Origin: Costus lasius
Lineage: Eukaryota > Streptophyta > Magnoliopsida > Zingiberales > Costaceae
Assembly (NCBI GenBank): GCA_027563935.2
Contig: CM050446.2
Location: forward strand, 121,536,499 to 121,600,498
Length of the DNA stretch: 64,000 nucleotides
Direction of reading: 5' to 3'
This document shows, one piece after another, positions 45,371 through 57,807 of the stretch. Numbering within the stretch: position 1 is the stretch's first letter; each line of letters begins with the position of its first letter. The notes beneath the pieces were generated by a model, which saw only the letters and a list, made by a program, of their open reading frames with translations, did not search any database and was not told the DNA's origin. The position numbers and the translations under genes were made by a program.

Positions 45371-46327
45371 CACGCCATACCACCGGTTGTCGGAGTCTGC
45401 CGACGATCATCGCTGATCGCCGGAGCGGTGGGGGTAGACCTCACGATGCTCTGACCCATCAGAGCTTGCCGGACTTCGCCGCCGAAGTGGGCCAGAGGTT
45501 GCCGGATGATCGTCGCCTATCGCTAGAACCCAACGGGGGAGGGAAGTCATCGGACGATCACGCTAATCGCCGGGACCGAGAGAGAGAGAGAGAGGTCACT
45601 GGACCTCCCTAGTCTCGTCGGAGCTCGCCGGACAATGTCGGAAACGAGAGGGAAAGAGGAGGGCGCGGGGGAAGCAGACGTCGCGCGTCCGCCCACTCAC
45701 CTGGAACGCGCACGCCAGCGTCTCCAGGGTTTCACCAAAAACGAACGCCGTGCGTACGCCTCCTCTGGCCGGCGAATCGAGCCGCCGACATCCCATGCGC
45801 CGGAGACTCGTGCTCACCAAGTCTTCACCCCAGTCGTCGTCGACGACACCTCCTCCCTGTCCGATCGCTTACGGCCACACGTAGCCATCTCGACCAGCTG
45901 CTTCACTCGTCCCAATCTGCCGGACTCGTTCGCACGATGCGGTCGTCGCCTCATAGGCTGATGTCGCCGACATCTGGAGTGCCGTCCGCCTCCCCTCGAA
46001 GTTGCCCCTCTCCGCTGCCATGCTGCCTCCCAGCCTCTCCTGCACGCCCGCGCGTGCTTCCCAGAAGACGAAAGCTCACCGCTCGTCGTCGCCAGCCGGC
46101 TTGTGCCATTCCGCTGATGTCTCACCGGCCGACGTCGCCGCCAGCTGCTGTCCGCCACGCGGCTAAAGACTCCTACAGGCGCCGACGTCAGCGAACGCAG
46201 CTCCGCCGAACGCGTTCATTGTTCTCAAACGGACAAGGCCCTAACATTGGATTTGGGGCAATTTTGACTTAGTCAACACTCCTTTGACCGGTCAAAATTG
46301 GGCCCAAATATTGAGTCTAACAATAGG

Positions 46328-46704
46328 GATGCTAAAGAGTACTCTGATTGGGATTATTATTAAGACAAAGATAAAATTAATTTTTGGTGGTTTTTCTTTT
46401 GAAGTAAAAAAGCACAATAGTGAAGCTACCAAGTACCATTTACCAAGCGGCCAGCGGCACGCGAACCACCCGTGAAATTCTCATGCTCGTCAGATCTTAA
46501 TCAGACGTCTGTCGAGCCACAACATGGCATATGCTCCTCTCGCCACGTTCGATCTTTCCGCTTCGTCTTCCAGAAATCGCTGCTCGTCTCTGCGTCCAAT
46601 CTTCTACACACTACTACGTTTATGCCCTGCTTCTTGCCCAAGGAAACAAACTTTATATCCCCTTCTCTCCTCAAGAAACACCCAAATTGCAAGCGAGCAA
46701 ACAA
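46328..46704 (+). promoter_or_regulatory. HSP20 promoter region
   Basis: This 377-bp stretch links the transposon block to the HSP20 start codon. It holds a TATA-like TTATATCC at about 46653-46660 and one minimal inverted heat-shock element, TTCCAGAA, at 46568-46575, about 80 bases upstream of it. Adjacent TTC and GAA half-sites are loosely spaced. A heat-shock factor response fits the gene but rests on this single clear element. Confidence 0.5.
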
Positions 46705-47463
46705 ATGGCTGCCTCCATGATCCTCGCCAAGAAAGTCGCCGTCGTCGACAAGCTACGCCTCTTCCCCCTCCGCTGCTCCGCGGCCGCCGCTATCTCCCGC
46801 TCATTCACCAGCTCCGCCACTGACGCCCCGATCCAAAGTGATGAGCGACATGTCGACGTCGCTCGCCACCGCGCCGAAGCCATCCCCGCCCATCGCCGCC
46901 GCCGTGGCGGTGATCTCTTTCCCCCCTCCTTAGGGGGTAAATCAGATCGATCGCGAATCTAATCCTTTACTGGGCTTGTCGTTTCGATCTGTTTTACAAT
47001 CATTTGTTTCGCAGATGTGTTCGATCCGTTCAATCCGCGGCGGAGCCTGAGCGATGTGTTCAGTCTGGTTGACCAGATGCTGGATTTCAACTTTCCGATG
47101 GGGGCGGCGAGGCCCAGGGGCGGGATGTGGCGGGGATGGGAGGCGAGGGAGGATGATAACGCGTTGTACCTGAAAGTGGAGATGCCGGGGCTGGGGAAGG
47201 AGGACGTGCGGGTGACGGTTGAGCAGAACACGCTGGTGATCAAGGGGGAGGAGTCGGTAGAGGAGGAAGAGGGCAGTAGTGGTGGTTGGGAAGGGGAGGG
47301 AGAAAGGAGACGGCGCAGGTACAGCAGCCGCATCGATCTGCCGGCGAACCAGTACGACGTGGAGCGGGTCCGGGCAGAGATGAAGAACGGGGTGCTGCAG
47401 GTGATGGTGCCGAAGGTGAAAGAGCTGGAGCGCAAGGACGTGCGCCATGTCCCCGTCGAGTGA
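46705..47463 (+). CDS. Mitochondrial small heat-shock protein (HSP20 family)
   Basis: Small heat-shock proteins bind unfolding proteins and hold them for refolding. Two exons, 46705-46936 and 47015-47463, are joined by a GT-AG intron of 78 bases. The product has 226 residues. Residues 1 to about 45 are rich in arginine, alanine and serine and nearly lack acids (MAASMILAKKVAVVDKLRLF), as expected of a mitochondrial presequence. The junction rebuilds DVFDPFNPRRSLSDVF, the consensus start of plant mitochondrial HSP20s. The alpha-crystallin domain follows (about 120-226) with WEAREDDNALYLKVEMPGLG, the VEQNTLVIKGEE strand and GVLQVMVPK near the C-terminus. Third codon positions are very GC-rich, unlike the neighbours. 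The C-terminus lacks an obvious I-x-I motif (RHVPVE). Organelle assignment is by motif resemblance. The gene faces away from the transposon block. Confidence 0.92.
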
Positions 47464-48418
47464 TTGCTCGCCATGGCTCATGGTTTGATGGCAAAATGTG
47501 ATGCGCGACCAGTGAGCAGCGCACGTGAGCTGAGAGGAAAAGAAGTAAAAACAATGCTATGTTGCTATATTATTAAAATAAATTAGCATATCTAATTCTC
47601 GTAAGTCCTTATTTTCAAAAACAAGTGTTAGTTTAAAAGCAAATCAATATATGAGAAAGAATGAAATTATTATCAAATTATCAGCACAAAAAAGATCAAC
47701 CACTAATTTGATTAAAATAATATGGTTTAAAAATTAAATAATGTAGGAGCCGAAGAAAGTATAATAAACTAAAACTTATTATCCGATTGTTTTGATGTTT
47801 GTTTTAAATCAGTTTGTGACTTTTTTTCTTGGCCAAGCACAACAAAACCTTTCTATTTGATTCATATCTTGTTCTTTTTAGGATTTGATAGAGAAAGAAA
47901 TTTTTATTTTTATTTGATGAAGCGTGAAGAAAATTTTATAGGTACGAGCACTTGCTTAGGATTTTTGGGGAAGGATGATAATATTATTTTTTATTTTATT
48001 TTAGAAATTTTACTTTATGATTTGTGCCGCATAAATCATAAATCAAAATAAAGAGCAATAATATCACTCTTCCCTAAAATCCTAGGAAGTGATCCAGAAA
48101 TTTTTTTTTTTTGTAGTAGGTAGAATTATTTTTTGCTAACTCTAATTAAAATTTATTTTTAAGGAAATAAATAAATTTTCATTTTTTAAAAAAGAAATAA
48201 ATTGTTTTTCCACCTATTTTATAGGAGGGGAGTTCCCTTAACGCGGTAGTTGCTGACTCGCGCGACTCGCTTTGGCGGCCGCATACGCCGTAGACTCCGC
48301 GTCGAGGCAACGCGCCTTAAATATAATCTCCTCCTCTCCGATTCCCTCCGCATTCCGCTCGCCGCACGATTCCGCCATCACCACTCACGATTTTCCCCCC
48401 TCAGTAGTCCATTCTCCC
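47464..48418 (+). other. HSP20-JMJ21 intergenic region
   Basis: AT-rich. It contains the HSP20 3' UTR, a fold-back MITE (47949-48091) and the JMJ21-like promoter, with a TAAATATAA box at about 48318-48326, some 90 bases before the ATG. No further gene was seen. Confidence 0.55.
47949..48091. mobile_element. Fold-back MITE
   Basis: About 143 bp form a long imperfect hairpin. The left arm CACTTGCTTAGGATTTTTGG (47949) matches the reverse complement of the right arm ending CCTAGGAAGTG at 48091, and pairing continues inward through GATAATATT. AT-rich and without coding capacity. No target duplication could be settled, so the superfamily is open. Confidence 0.65.
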
Positions 48419-51400
48419 ATGGAACTCCCGCCAATTAGGGATCGCCGGCCCGACGCCCTCGGCGACCTCCGAGTCCTCCCCGATGAAACCCTCTGCGCGA
48501 TCCTCGATCTCCTCTCTCCACGCGATCTCGCTCGCCTCTCTTGCGTCAGCAGGTTTCTCCTTCTCCCACGAACCTTGCGTCTTATTACTCGAGCTTCCTC
48601 TTTGCCCTCATTCTCTGCGCGTAGTTTTCGCTGGATTGGCTAAAGTTTGTGAGATAGGATTTGTTATTTTTGTCATTTAAGATTGAGGTGTAGGGATTTT
48701 TCTCTTTGCGCAACGGTAATAGGAGGATTGGAATGGAATGGATAAGCGTTTTCTAGGTTTTGAAGAGGTTATCCAATCAAATTGTGACATTGCAACAAAG
48801 TTCTTCTCAGAAGTTCACACCCGCTATTTTGTGCTATTCAGTTGCTTGCATTAAATCATAAAGTTGTTCAATAATCCTAGCTCGTGTCTTGATGGCGAGG
48901 CATAATGGTTAGCCATAAATATACAAATTGCGCTATGCTTTAAGAACCTGAGCTTTTCTTATGCAACAAACAAGCTTGGATAAATTGGCTTTTAAGTTTT
49001 ATCTAGTTTTTTGGTTGAATTCTTTTGTGCGTTAATAACTGTGAGTTTATCCACATAATTGGACTAAAAATTCGTACAATATCAACTGCACGACAGTTTT
49101 TTTTCCACCATTTTGTAGTATCATTTATTTGTTTTTCTGTTTTGGACCTCCATGCCTTTATTTGTGGCATGAAGCACAAAATGTGACTTAAAATATCTTC
49201 TTATTCTTTAATTTTATAGTATTATGTATATACTTTGCAACGAGGAGCCGCTGTGGATGAATCAGTGTCTCAGAGAAGGAGGCCTTCTTGAATTCAAAGG
49301 TTCTTGGAAGAAAACATTTCTCAAGTAAGTAGATTCCCTCTGTAGAACATTCTTTCTTATCCACTTGTCTGTAACCCTGGACAGACCACACGAGCACATT
49401 CATTATTCTTTCGTACTACAGAAACTCTGCTAATAGCTGCCATTCTAATAATTATCCAGGCATAATCTCTGCGTCAATGATGAAATTCACAAAAAACCTC
49501 TGAAGTTTGATGGTATACATCCCTATTGATGGTCTAGTATGTTTCAATGCTCCAATATCAGATGGTCAGCATTACTATTAAGTTGCCTCCTTTGTTCATG
49601 CAGGTTTCAACTCTTGGTTTTTGTACAATAGATGGTATAGGTGTTTTACCACTCTGAATGGATTTGCATTGGACAGTGGAGTTATTGAAAGGAAAAAGAG
49701 TATTGCCCTGGAGGAGTTTCTCTCTGACTATGATGGTAAAAAACCTGTAAGTTCTCGTGCAATATTTTCACAATTTTAGAAAATTGTATGGGCACACATA
49801 AATAAGGTTCAGATTCATTACTTTATTGACACGGGAAGATATTAGCCTCACATTATTGTTTTGATAAAATAATTTTCAATTTTGTTGCATTTTGTTCATG
49901 TCCGAGGAGTTATATGTTTGCAAATCATATAAATACATTTTCACTGTCATTTCTCTATTGTTTTACTGATATTAGTTTATGTCTCTTGTCATCTGTTACG
50001 ATAGTATTCTTCTCTCCTCTATGAACGTTTTTAAATGCGTTAGCTAATGATGATTTTTCCCGTTATTGACTCTTTTCAGGTTTTGCTTACGGAATTGGCT
50101 AATGCTTGGCCAGCAAGAATTAAGTGGACAGTTGATCAACTATCATCGAATTATGGCGATGTTGCATTTAGAATATCTCAAAGGAGTTCTAAGAAGATCA
50201 CCATGAAATTTAGAGATTATGCCTCATATATGGAAGTTCAGCATGATGAGGATCCTCTGTACATTTTTGATGACAAGGTATCATAATACTACGGGACTAT
50301 TGTAATTTGTACTTAGTGGAAGTGATTGTATATTTTAATGTTTGCTTTTCAGTTTGGGGAATCTGCACCATCTCTCTTGGATGATTATAGTATTCCTTAC
50401 TTGTTTGAAGAAGATTTTTTTGACGTCCTAGATCAAGATAAACGACCTCCCTTCATGTGGCTAATTATTGGGCCAGAACGGTCTGGTGCATCTTGGCATG
50501 TTGATCCAGCTTTGACCAGTGCGTGGAACACACTTCTTGTTGGGCGTAAAAGGTCAGTTTTGCTATAGCGTATCTTAGCAGTACAGGATTGTTGTTTAGT
50601 TTTAACATTGTTGAAAGAGGTCATAACTTTACAAATCCTGTACCTCCACACCTAATTAATTCAGTCTATTTTCCAAAAAAGAAAAATCAATTTTAACAAA
50701 ATAGGAAACAATAATCATCTACTGATTTACCTTTTTGGTTTTTTGGTTACACACTCAAAGAGAGGCTGCGATGCTCAAAAGAATTTTTTTCTATTTTATT
50801 TAGGTCTATTTGAATAGCTAGAAGAAGAATACAACTCTATAATGTGAAAAATCATTATAAATCCTAATTATGTCTATTACAAGTCCATAATTTAACAAAG
50901 TTTTTCACATGATAACCTGCATATTAGTAGATCTTGGAGAATGAATGTACCATTGCGATGAGGGCTTTGTTCACTTATCCTTTCTGTTATATTTAGGTCT
51001 ATTTGATTAGCTAGAAGAAGAATACAACTCTATAATTTGAAAATTCTTCAAAAATCCTAATTATGTCTATTACAACTCCATAATTTAACAAAGTTTTTCA
51101 CATGATTACCTGCATATGAGTAGATCTCGGAGAATGAATGTACCACTGCAAGGACTTTGTTCACTTATCTTCTTCGACTTTGTTCATTTATCTTCTTCAA
51201 CATTATTTCTTCTCTTTAGAGGAACTGATAGAAGCCTAGTAATAAACATTGCATAAATCCTGTACAGATGGGCGTTGTACCCACCTGGCAGAGTACCTGC
51301 AGGTGTCACTGTGCATGTCGACGAAGAAGATGGTGATGTCAACATTGACACCCCAACATCCTTGCAGGTAACATAATTATTGATCTGTAAAATGAATATA

Positions 51401-54400
51401 TGATAGCCATTTTGCATTTTTTTCCTCTGAAAATAATTTTGCATCTTGCAGTGGTGGTTGGATATCTATCCTTATCTTGCTGACTATGACAAGCCCTTAG
51501 AATGCACTCAGTTACCCGGTGAGACCATATTTGTGCCAAGTGGTTGGTGGCATTGTGTGCTAAATCTTGAAACAACAATTGCTGTCACGCAAAACTTTGT
51601 GAATAAAACAAATTTCAAGTTTGTATGCCTGGACATGGCTCCTGGTCATTGTCATAAAGGTGTTTTGCGTGCTGGATTGTTGGCTGTTCAAGACCATTTT
51701 CTTGGAGATGTTGAAAGTAATGAAGTTTCTAAAATAAGATTATCGGAGGATTCTGGCATGTCTAGGGAAGAGAAACGGCAAAAAGGTTCAGATTTTGAGA
51801 GCAAATCATTTCAACGCAATGGCATTTGGCAAACTCAAAATAATTTTTCACTGCCATTTAATATGATCCAGAATGGGAATTTTTCTTATGACATAAACTT
51901 CTTATCTATGTTTTTGGAGAAAAATAGAGATCATTATAATTCTGTTTGGAGTCATAGCAACTGCATAGGGGAAAGAGAACTGCGAGAATGGTTATACAAG
52001 CTCTGGATCTCAAAACCTTTAATAAGAGAATTGATATGGCAGGTACTAATTATTGTGCTCTTTCTAGTCTGGGAGAACAGTAAATTACATAGGGGAAATT
52101 TGCATTTTCTAGAATTTTCTTATTAAGAAAAGATTTATAACAACTTACTGTATACAAGAATAACTCACTAATTCATTTCAGTATGATATTTTTATTTTTG
52201 GTTGCTTATAGGGGGCGCAACTGGCTTTAGACATTGACAAATGGTATGCATGCTTGGTAGAAGTTTGCAGATGCCATGGTTTGCCGCCTCCTACGGATGA
52301 TGAGAAGTTTCCTGTTGGCACAGGTAGCAATCCGGTAAGTAGCTTCTCTGTAATCTTTTCGAGATCATGTGTGCTAATATACAAGCTCTAAAGGAGTTTG
52401 TAATTTTTGTAAGATATACACTTAATGGTATAGCTTGTTGCACACATTTAATACTGTAGTTTTTCGCTTGTAGAAGTTTATTCAGGACATCTTCATTGAT
52501 CCTAACTTTTATTTTATTTACAGTCTTGTTTTTAAGCAATATACACGTTTGCCTTTTGTTGTTTAATTAAGATTGCGCACTGTGTTATGCTTTTATTGTT
52601 TTTGTTTAACTAGAGTTTCCATTGGTTTCTACAGGTTTATCTTGTCTCTGATTTTGTAATAAAAGTCTTTGCTGAAGGGAACCTGAATTCTTCAGTTCAT
52701 GGTTTGGGCACTGAGGTATCACTTGATCCGATTGTCTTGTTAATGTGTGCCATTTTGTAATCTCAATTATAATATATGTTCCCTATTCTTTGACAGCTTC
52801 AGTTCTACCATCTTCTTGGAAGTTTGAATTCATCTTTGAAATATCACATTCCTGAAGTTTTGGCTAGTGGTATTCTCTCTGCAGAAAATGGTATCCTTCA
52901 GATATTTCCATGGGATGGAAAAGGAGTACCAGATGTAATTGCCAATTGCAAACATACAGAAGATTGTACGAAGGATTATTTTCCATTTGGTGTCTGGAGC
53001 AAGATAAGAACTCAACTTAACAGCCCAGGAACCAATGAACACAAAAAGATATGGCCTTACATAGTAACTAAAAGATGCAAAGGGGCCATCTTTGCTAACT
53101 TGTAAGTTGAATTTCTAAATAACAGAAGTTTTGGTAGGTAATAATTGAGATCATTTGCTGCTGAAATGCACGCCTTGGTAACCAGAGTTCTCACTTCTTT
53201 TCTTTGCAGACGGGATAACATGTCAGTGGATGACGTCTTACATCTAGCGTCATTTTTGGGAGATCAATTACGAAACCTTCACCTCTTACCCATACCCCAA
53301 TACCAAAATTGTGACACTTCAAATGCTGAAATGTCTTCAACTCTAGGAACTTCTGATATCAATATTCCAAAGAACTGGGAACTAATTATTACGGCTCTTG
53401 AAAAGAGAAGAAAAGATGTTCAAAAACGCTTATCTGTGTGGTAAGTGAAATATTGTTTAAATTATAAACAAGGTGAAACCATTAAGTATTGCTCTGTTAT
53501 TTAACTCTTGTAAGCGCCTAGTAAATTTGTACATCCTGCTAGCAGATGATTACTTTTACTCCTGAAACTCTACAATGTACTCAAAACTACTTAATATTTG
53601 TTACAGTATATATTCTTGATCCCTAAAATAATAAAAAAAATTCCAAGCGTATGGTTTGACAATTCATTGCTATCAATATTAACGAAACGTTCAGAGCTGG
53701 GCATCATGATGAGTGCATGCGGACTCTTCTACGGATGTTTAACTTTTCCTAAATGTCATATTCTTTTAATAATTTTGTTTCATCATTAAAGTTGAGGGTT
53801 CATTCTCAGTTGTAATTATTTCACTGGATATGCATGTTCAAATCCATGTAGGTAAAGTGTCTAGCTAACTATATTCACTAATTGGCATTTAGTAATAGTC
53901 ATTCATTTTGTATGTATGCAATATCATGTGACCAAGCGAACACCCATGCCTAGTTCGACAAATATATGTAGGCATTGGAAATCAATGGTATTTAGACTGA
54001 GGCTTGATTCCTTGCATAAGCGTTTAGTATTTTAGAACATCTTGTTTACCTAATTGAGTCCTTTCCTAGATCTCACTGAATTCATTTATTTCAATTTATG
54101 CATGGCTTGTATCAAAACTGAGGTTATATAATAGTCATAATAATTAGGGGGGATCCTATTCCAAGACATTTGGTACAAAAAGCTGATGCATACCTGCCAC
54201 ATGACCTCACAGTGTTGCTTGACTTGATAAAGGTAATACCTGGAGTCTCATTCTTTTTCAATTTTCATTTCTGTTATACTAACAACTTAGTAACTTAGAT
54301 ATCTTTTTGAATAAAGCAGAATGATGATGGCTTCTATACAGTTGGTGTATCTCCGACTTGGGTACACTCAGATATCATGGATGACAACGTTCATATGGAA

Positions 54401-57324
54401 CCCTGCCAACTTTCACTTTCATCTTCAGCTGTTAATGCAGAATCGGATGCTAATGATACTGAGCACAAACTACGAAAATGGAAGCCCACTCACATTATTG
54501 ATTTCAGCGACTTAACAATAGGTAGGTAACTTCAGCGCCCAACCTTTATTTATAGTCCTCTGTGAGATGGAAAGGCGGGGGCTCTTCTACATGCAGTGGA
54601 CATCTAACTATTAAATTAAAAAATTAAGGTTTGATGGTCTGGTATGCTATCATAGTGGCATGTTAACAATGGATGAAGCTTAAAAACCTTATGTCCCCTC
54701 TTGCTCGGATGATTTGCACAGTTTGCCTAATTGTGGAAAGTCTTGAGTTTGTTTCCCATTTCTAGCCTTTGTACAGAAGACGAGTACGGATTCCTAGCTG
54801 CTTGTACTCATGTAGGGTTCATGAAAATTTTTATATATGGTAAAATAAAAGCTTAGATAACCATCATAGACACCAAAGTGAGGTGGATTTGAAAAGACTA
54901 ACCAACACATAAAAGGGGGTTGCTGTTTTTTCAAACCAATCAGCAACCTCCTATATAATCCTTTTAATTGGAATATCATACTTGCCTTCAGCTTATTTTG
55001 AGCATCTATTGATGTAATTTAGACACGTGTATACAAAATTTTCAGGATGCTTATGGGTATAGAGTGTTTTTCCTAATAATGTTACACAAGCTAGATCTAC
55101 TGTACTTCTTGATATTTATCATGTTCATATCTTCTTTTGCTTATTGTGCTTCCTAAAACTCTTCCTCTTGAGGCATGGGAAAAAAGATTTAGAGAACAAA
55201 CTTTCTGTAATTCTAATCTATGTATGAAGTAGAGACACAAAGCTTATGAATAAGACATTGTCATGTGCCTTAGTCATTCTGGGGATCAGAGCTGGTATCA
55301 TCTACTTCATCTCAGATATAATGTTATTTTAGTGTTTAAAATAAAAACCGAATAATGTAATAGCATTATCTCCTCAACTTTTTTTGGTTATAATACACTG
55401 CACATGCTTACATTTTAGATATAAGATTTAAGCAAAATTCAAAATTGTTCTATGATCCTTCTTTCGAGACCTTTTTTTTTTTTTCTTTTTCATGATGAGA
55501 GCATTATAAGTGATCCTTGTTTGTTTATTTTTATCCATGTGAGGAGGAAAGAACTTGTCTGTACTCATCTACTAAAGTTATTCTGTACTTGGTGGAGATC
55601 TTTGTGATTTTAGATTCATTCGAAGCCTACCATTATGGGCATCTTAACACTTAATGGCATCTCTCTTTAGCGCCTAAGGTTGTTGGTGATCACTGAAAAC
55701 ACTCGTGATTTGGATTTGTGTGGTAATTTTATAAAAAAACGTTTCATGTATGTCTGAGTTCATAGATACCATGTACAAATACATATGTGCACCTGCATAC
55801 ATGTTAACCAATAATTTTAAACTGCTACAGGCTACAATAATTCAAAGAAATATTTATAATAATCTTTTATTACAAATTTTTTATAGCTACTGTGATTCAG
55901 TTCTTACCCAAATTCTGAAGAAAGCTGGAATTTCTTTAGTGAATCTTATTCTTTTTTGTTGCATAACCATGCTATTTAATGTTCAGGTGATCCTTTATTC
56001 GACTTCATTCCAATATACCTAGATGTTTTCAGAGGAGAAGCCGTTCTATTTAAACAGCTTTTGAGAAGCTACAAGCTTCCTTTGTCAAAGGCTTCGGTGT
56101 GTGATGCACTGTCTTGTCAGATGTCAGAGGATCCAGAAAAGTATAAAAATTTGTCTTATCGTGCCATGTACGTAAGCATGTTACTCATCCCTGTTTGTTC
56201 TGTTCACTTCTACTAATACTTTTTCAGCAGTAAAGGAATCCAGAACGTAGGATCCCTGATTCATTTGAATTACAATTACTCACAAGAATACATTTGTTCC
56301 TATTTCTGTAGCTATTTATAATATTAATTATTATTTGAGACGAGATACGGCTCAACTAGTGGGCAAACAATATAGTATTATAGTATTAAGCTGCAAATTG
56401 AGTTGGTTCAACCTGAAACTCCCAATTCAATCCAGACACTACAACATGTTGGCTTCCCCTTCTAGACTTGGTTTAGGATCGAAAATCATAACAAGTCACC
56501 ATTCACCAACTTGGTTTAATGGGTTTGAACTAAAACCCTAAACCTAACCTGAATTTAGTCTGCACTTGCTTCAACTTCAACTTACCCTGCATGCAGGCTG
56601 CACCTATATGCAGTTTAGATGTTTGTTTGGTATCATTGTTGTTCTTGTTTTTTTTTCCTGCATCGAATCTAGGCAAACTGTTAGGGATGAAAAAAAATTG
56701 TTGGGTTATGTTGGATATTACGTAGCTCAAGAAGCACAGGTTGCACCTCTTTTCGTTCTTTACCATAGATGTAATTAGTTGTGCCTGTCTAATCATGCTG
56801 GTAAAAAAAATATTGGTTCATTATGTGCCCTGGAAGTTTAAACTATTTGATTTAATATCTGTTAATCTCCAAATGGTGTTTGAAACAATTAAATGCCAGT
56901 AGTGGAATCAGACAAATAGACTAAGTATTGTGTATCATATTGGGCACGCAGGATTTAGTTGAGAGTGGTTTCCAGTATTACAGTATAGGCTGCATAAATT
57001 GCACTGAGTTATGTAGGTATGATTTCAAGGGTTCAGTTTATTTCTAATTTTACTGTATCACATCTTAGCTCTGACGGTTCAAATTTGTCATTGATTCTTG
57101 GCTCATACAGTTTTCATCGTTCGTTTCTAGTCTTCTCAATAAAAGGACACATGTAGCATTTCAGCGTTTGAAATGTTTCCTATCTTTGCAGGTGTTACTG
57201 CATTTTACATGATGAGAATGTCCTAGGAGCTATATTTAGTTTATGGAAGGAATTAAGGACTGCAGAGTCCTGGGAGGAAGTAGAACAGGCTGTATGGGGG
57301 GAATTGAACAGCTACCGATGCTAA
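48419..57324 (+). CDS. JMJ21: F-box / JmjC / aminoglycoside-phosphotransferase-fold protein (JMJ21-like, At1g78280 type)
   Basis: Sixteen exons: 48419-48552, 49220-49324, 49460-49512, 49604-49746, 50080-50277, 50353-50552, 51268-51367, 51452-52042, 52212-52334, 52635-52715, 52797-53101, 53210-53440, 54148-54232, 54320-54521, 55987-56167, 57192-57324. All introns are GT-AG and the phase is unbroken; 954 residues, close to the 943 of the Arabidopsis protein. An F-box (about 17-62, [22 protein letters not shown]) implies an SCF ubiquitin-ligase partner. The JmjC domain has the iron ligands H260, D262 ([13 protein letters not shown]) and H345 ([12 protein letters not shown]), so a 2-oxoglutarate hydroxylase or demethylase is expected. 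The C-terminal APH-like kinase fold has HSDIMDDN (799-806) and HIIDFSDL (841-848). All catalytic positions are kept. The substrate is not known to me. Confidence 0.95.
50801..51180 (+). repeat. Tandem duplication in JMJ21 intron 6
   Basis: Two direct copies with a period of about 193 bases (50801-50993 and from 50994). Both begin TAGGTCTATTTGA and contain AGCTAGAAGAAGAATACAAC. The copies differ at scattered sites, so the duplication is not recent. It lies within the 715-base intron between exons 6 and 7. Confidence 0.8.
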
Positions 57325-57807
57325 GTCCACTCAGTCAACCTCTGCTAACCAAGGTTGGTTTGGGCTTTCAAACTCTGGTTACATTTCTCCAACGTTAGTT
57401 CAAATTAGCTATTGATTACGATTCACACAGCTTACATTTATGTGATTGATTCACACTTGGTTTTTATTTTTATTTTTTGTATTGCCTTATTTGATTTATT
57501 AGTCATTGTAAATTGCAATAATCAAAATTAATTCGATCAGTTGTGACTTATTTTTTTCGTACAGTAGTATATTTTTGGTTAAAATCACTTTAGCTCATAT
57601 AATTTGTGAATGGTTTCACTTTATCCTTTATAATTTTAAAATTTTCACTTTTATTTATTGTATCGATTCACTTCCTATCTTATGTTTATTAATACTATTA
57701 TAAAAATTAAAGATATCAGGAGTAAAATGAACTAATTTAATAAATTTAGTAAAATAATATTGCTGAATTATCAAGAGATAAAATAAAGTAACTTATAACT
57801 GAATAAA
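57325..57807 (+). other. JMJ21 3' flank
   Basis: AT-rich 3' UTR and flank. No gene or clear repeat was seen before the MITE pair at 57808. Confidence 0.5.

Larger units (their letters stand above)
2768..46322 (-). mobile_element. R1: outer Ty3/gypsy LTR retrotransposon, host of all nested insertions
   Basis: R1 is bounded by TGTCACGC at 2768 and TCTAACA ending at 46322, with ATAGG duplicated at 2763-2767 and 46323-46327. The element lies on the minus strand: the primer site (rc of TGGTATCAGAGCCC) is at 14054-14067 and the polypurine tract (rc CCTCAGGCGGGGAGGA) abuts the left LTR at 9353. Removing nested insertions leaves about 6.9 kb. Coding remnants on the minus strand run gag, reverse transcriptase, RNase H, integrase. 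This order (RT before integrase) defines Ty3/gypsy. The internal region is only about 3.2 kb net, so it has suffered deletions, including the zinc knuckle and protease region between gag and RT. It is certainly inactive. Confidence 0.9.
14071..46322 (-). repeat. R1 right LTR (5' LTR of the element), split by R2 and N3
   Basis: The LTR survives as 14071-14264, 40346-41217 and 45376-46322. Its first bases are TATCAC instead of TGTCAC, a transition that would itself hinder integration. It is about 340 bp longer than the left LTR because of an internal partial duplication with an inverted copy of the LTR end (40521-40605). Confidence 0.85.

Noticed and set aside
46942..47554. Long minus-strand frames opposite HSP20
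   Set aside because: Antisense shadows caused by the strong GC bias at third codon positions of HSP20.
55750..56022. Small frames within JMJ21 introns 14 and 15
   Set aside because: AT-rich intron sequence. They overlap splice sites of the well-supported gene model.
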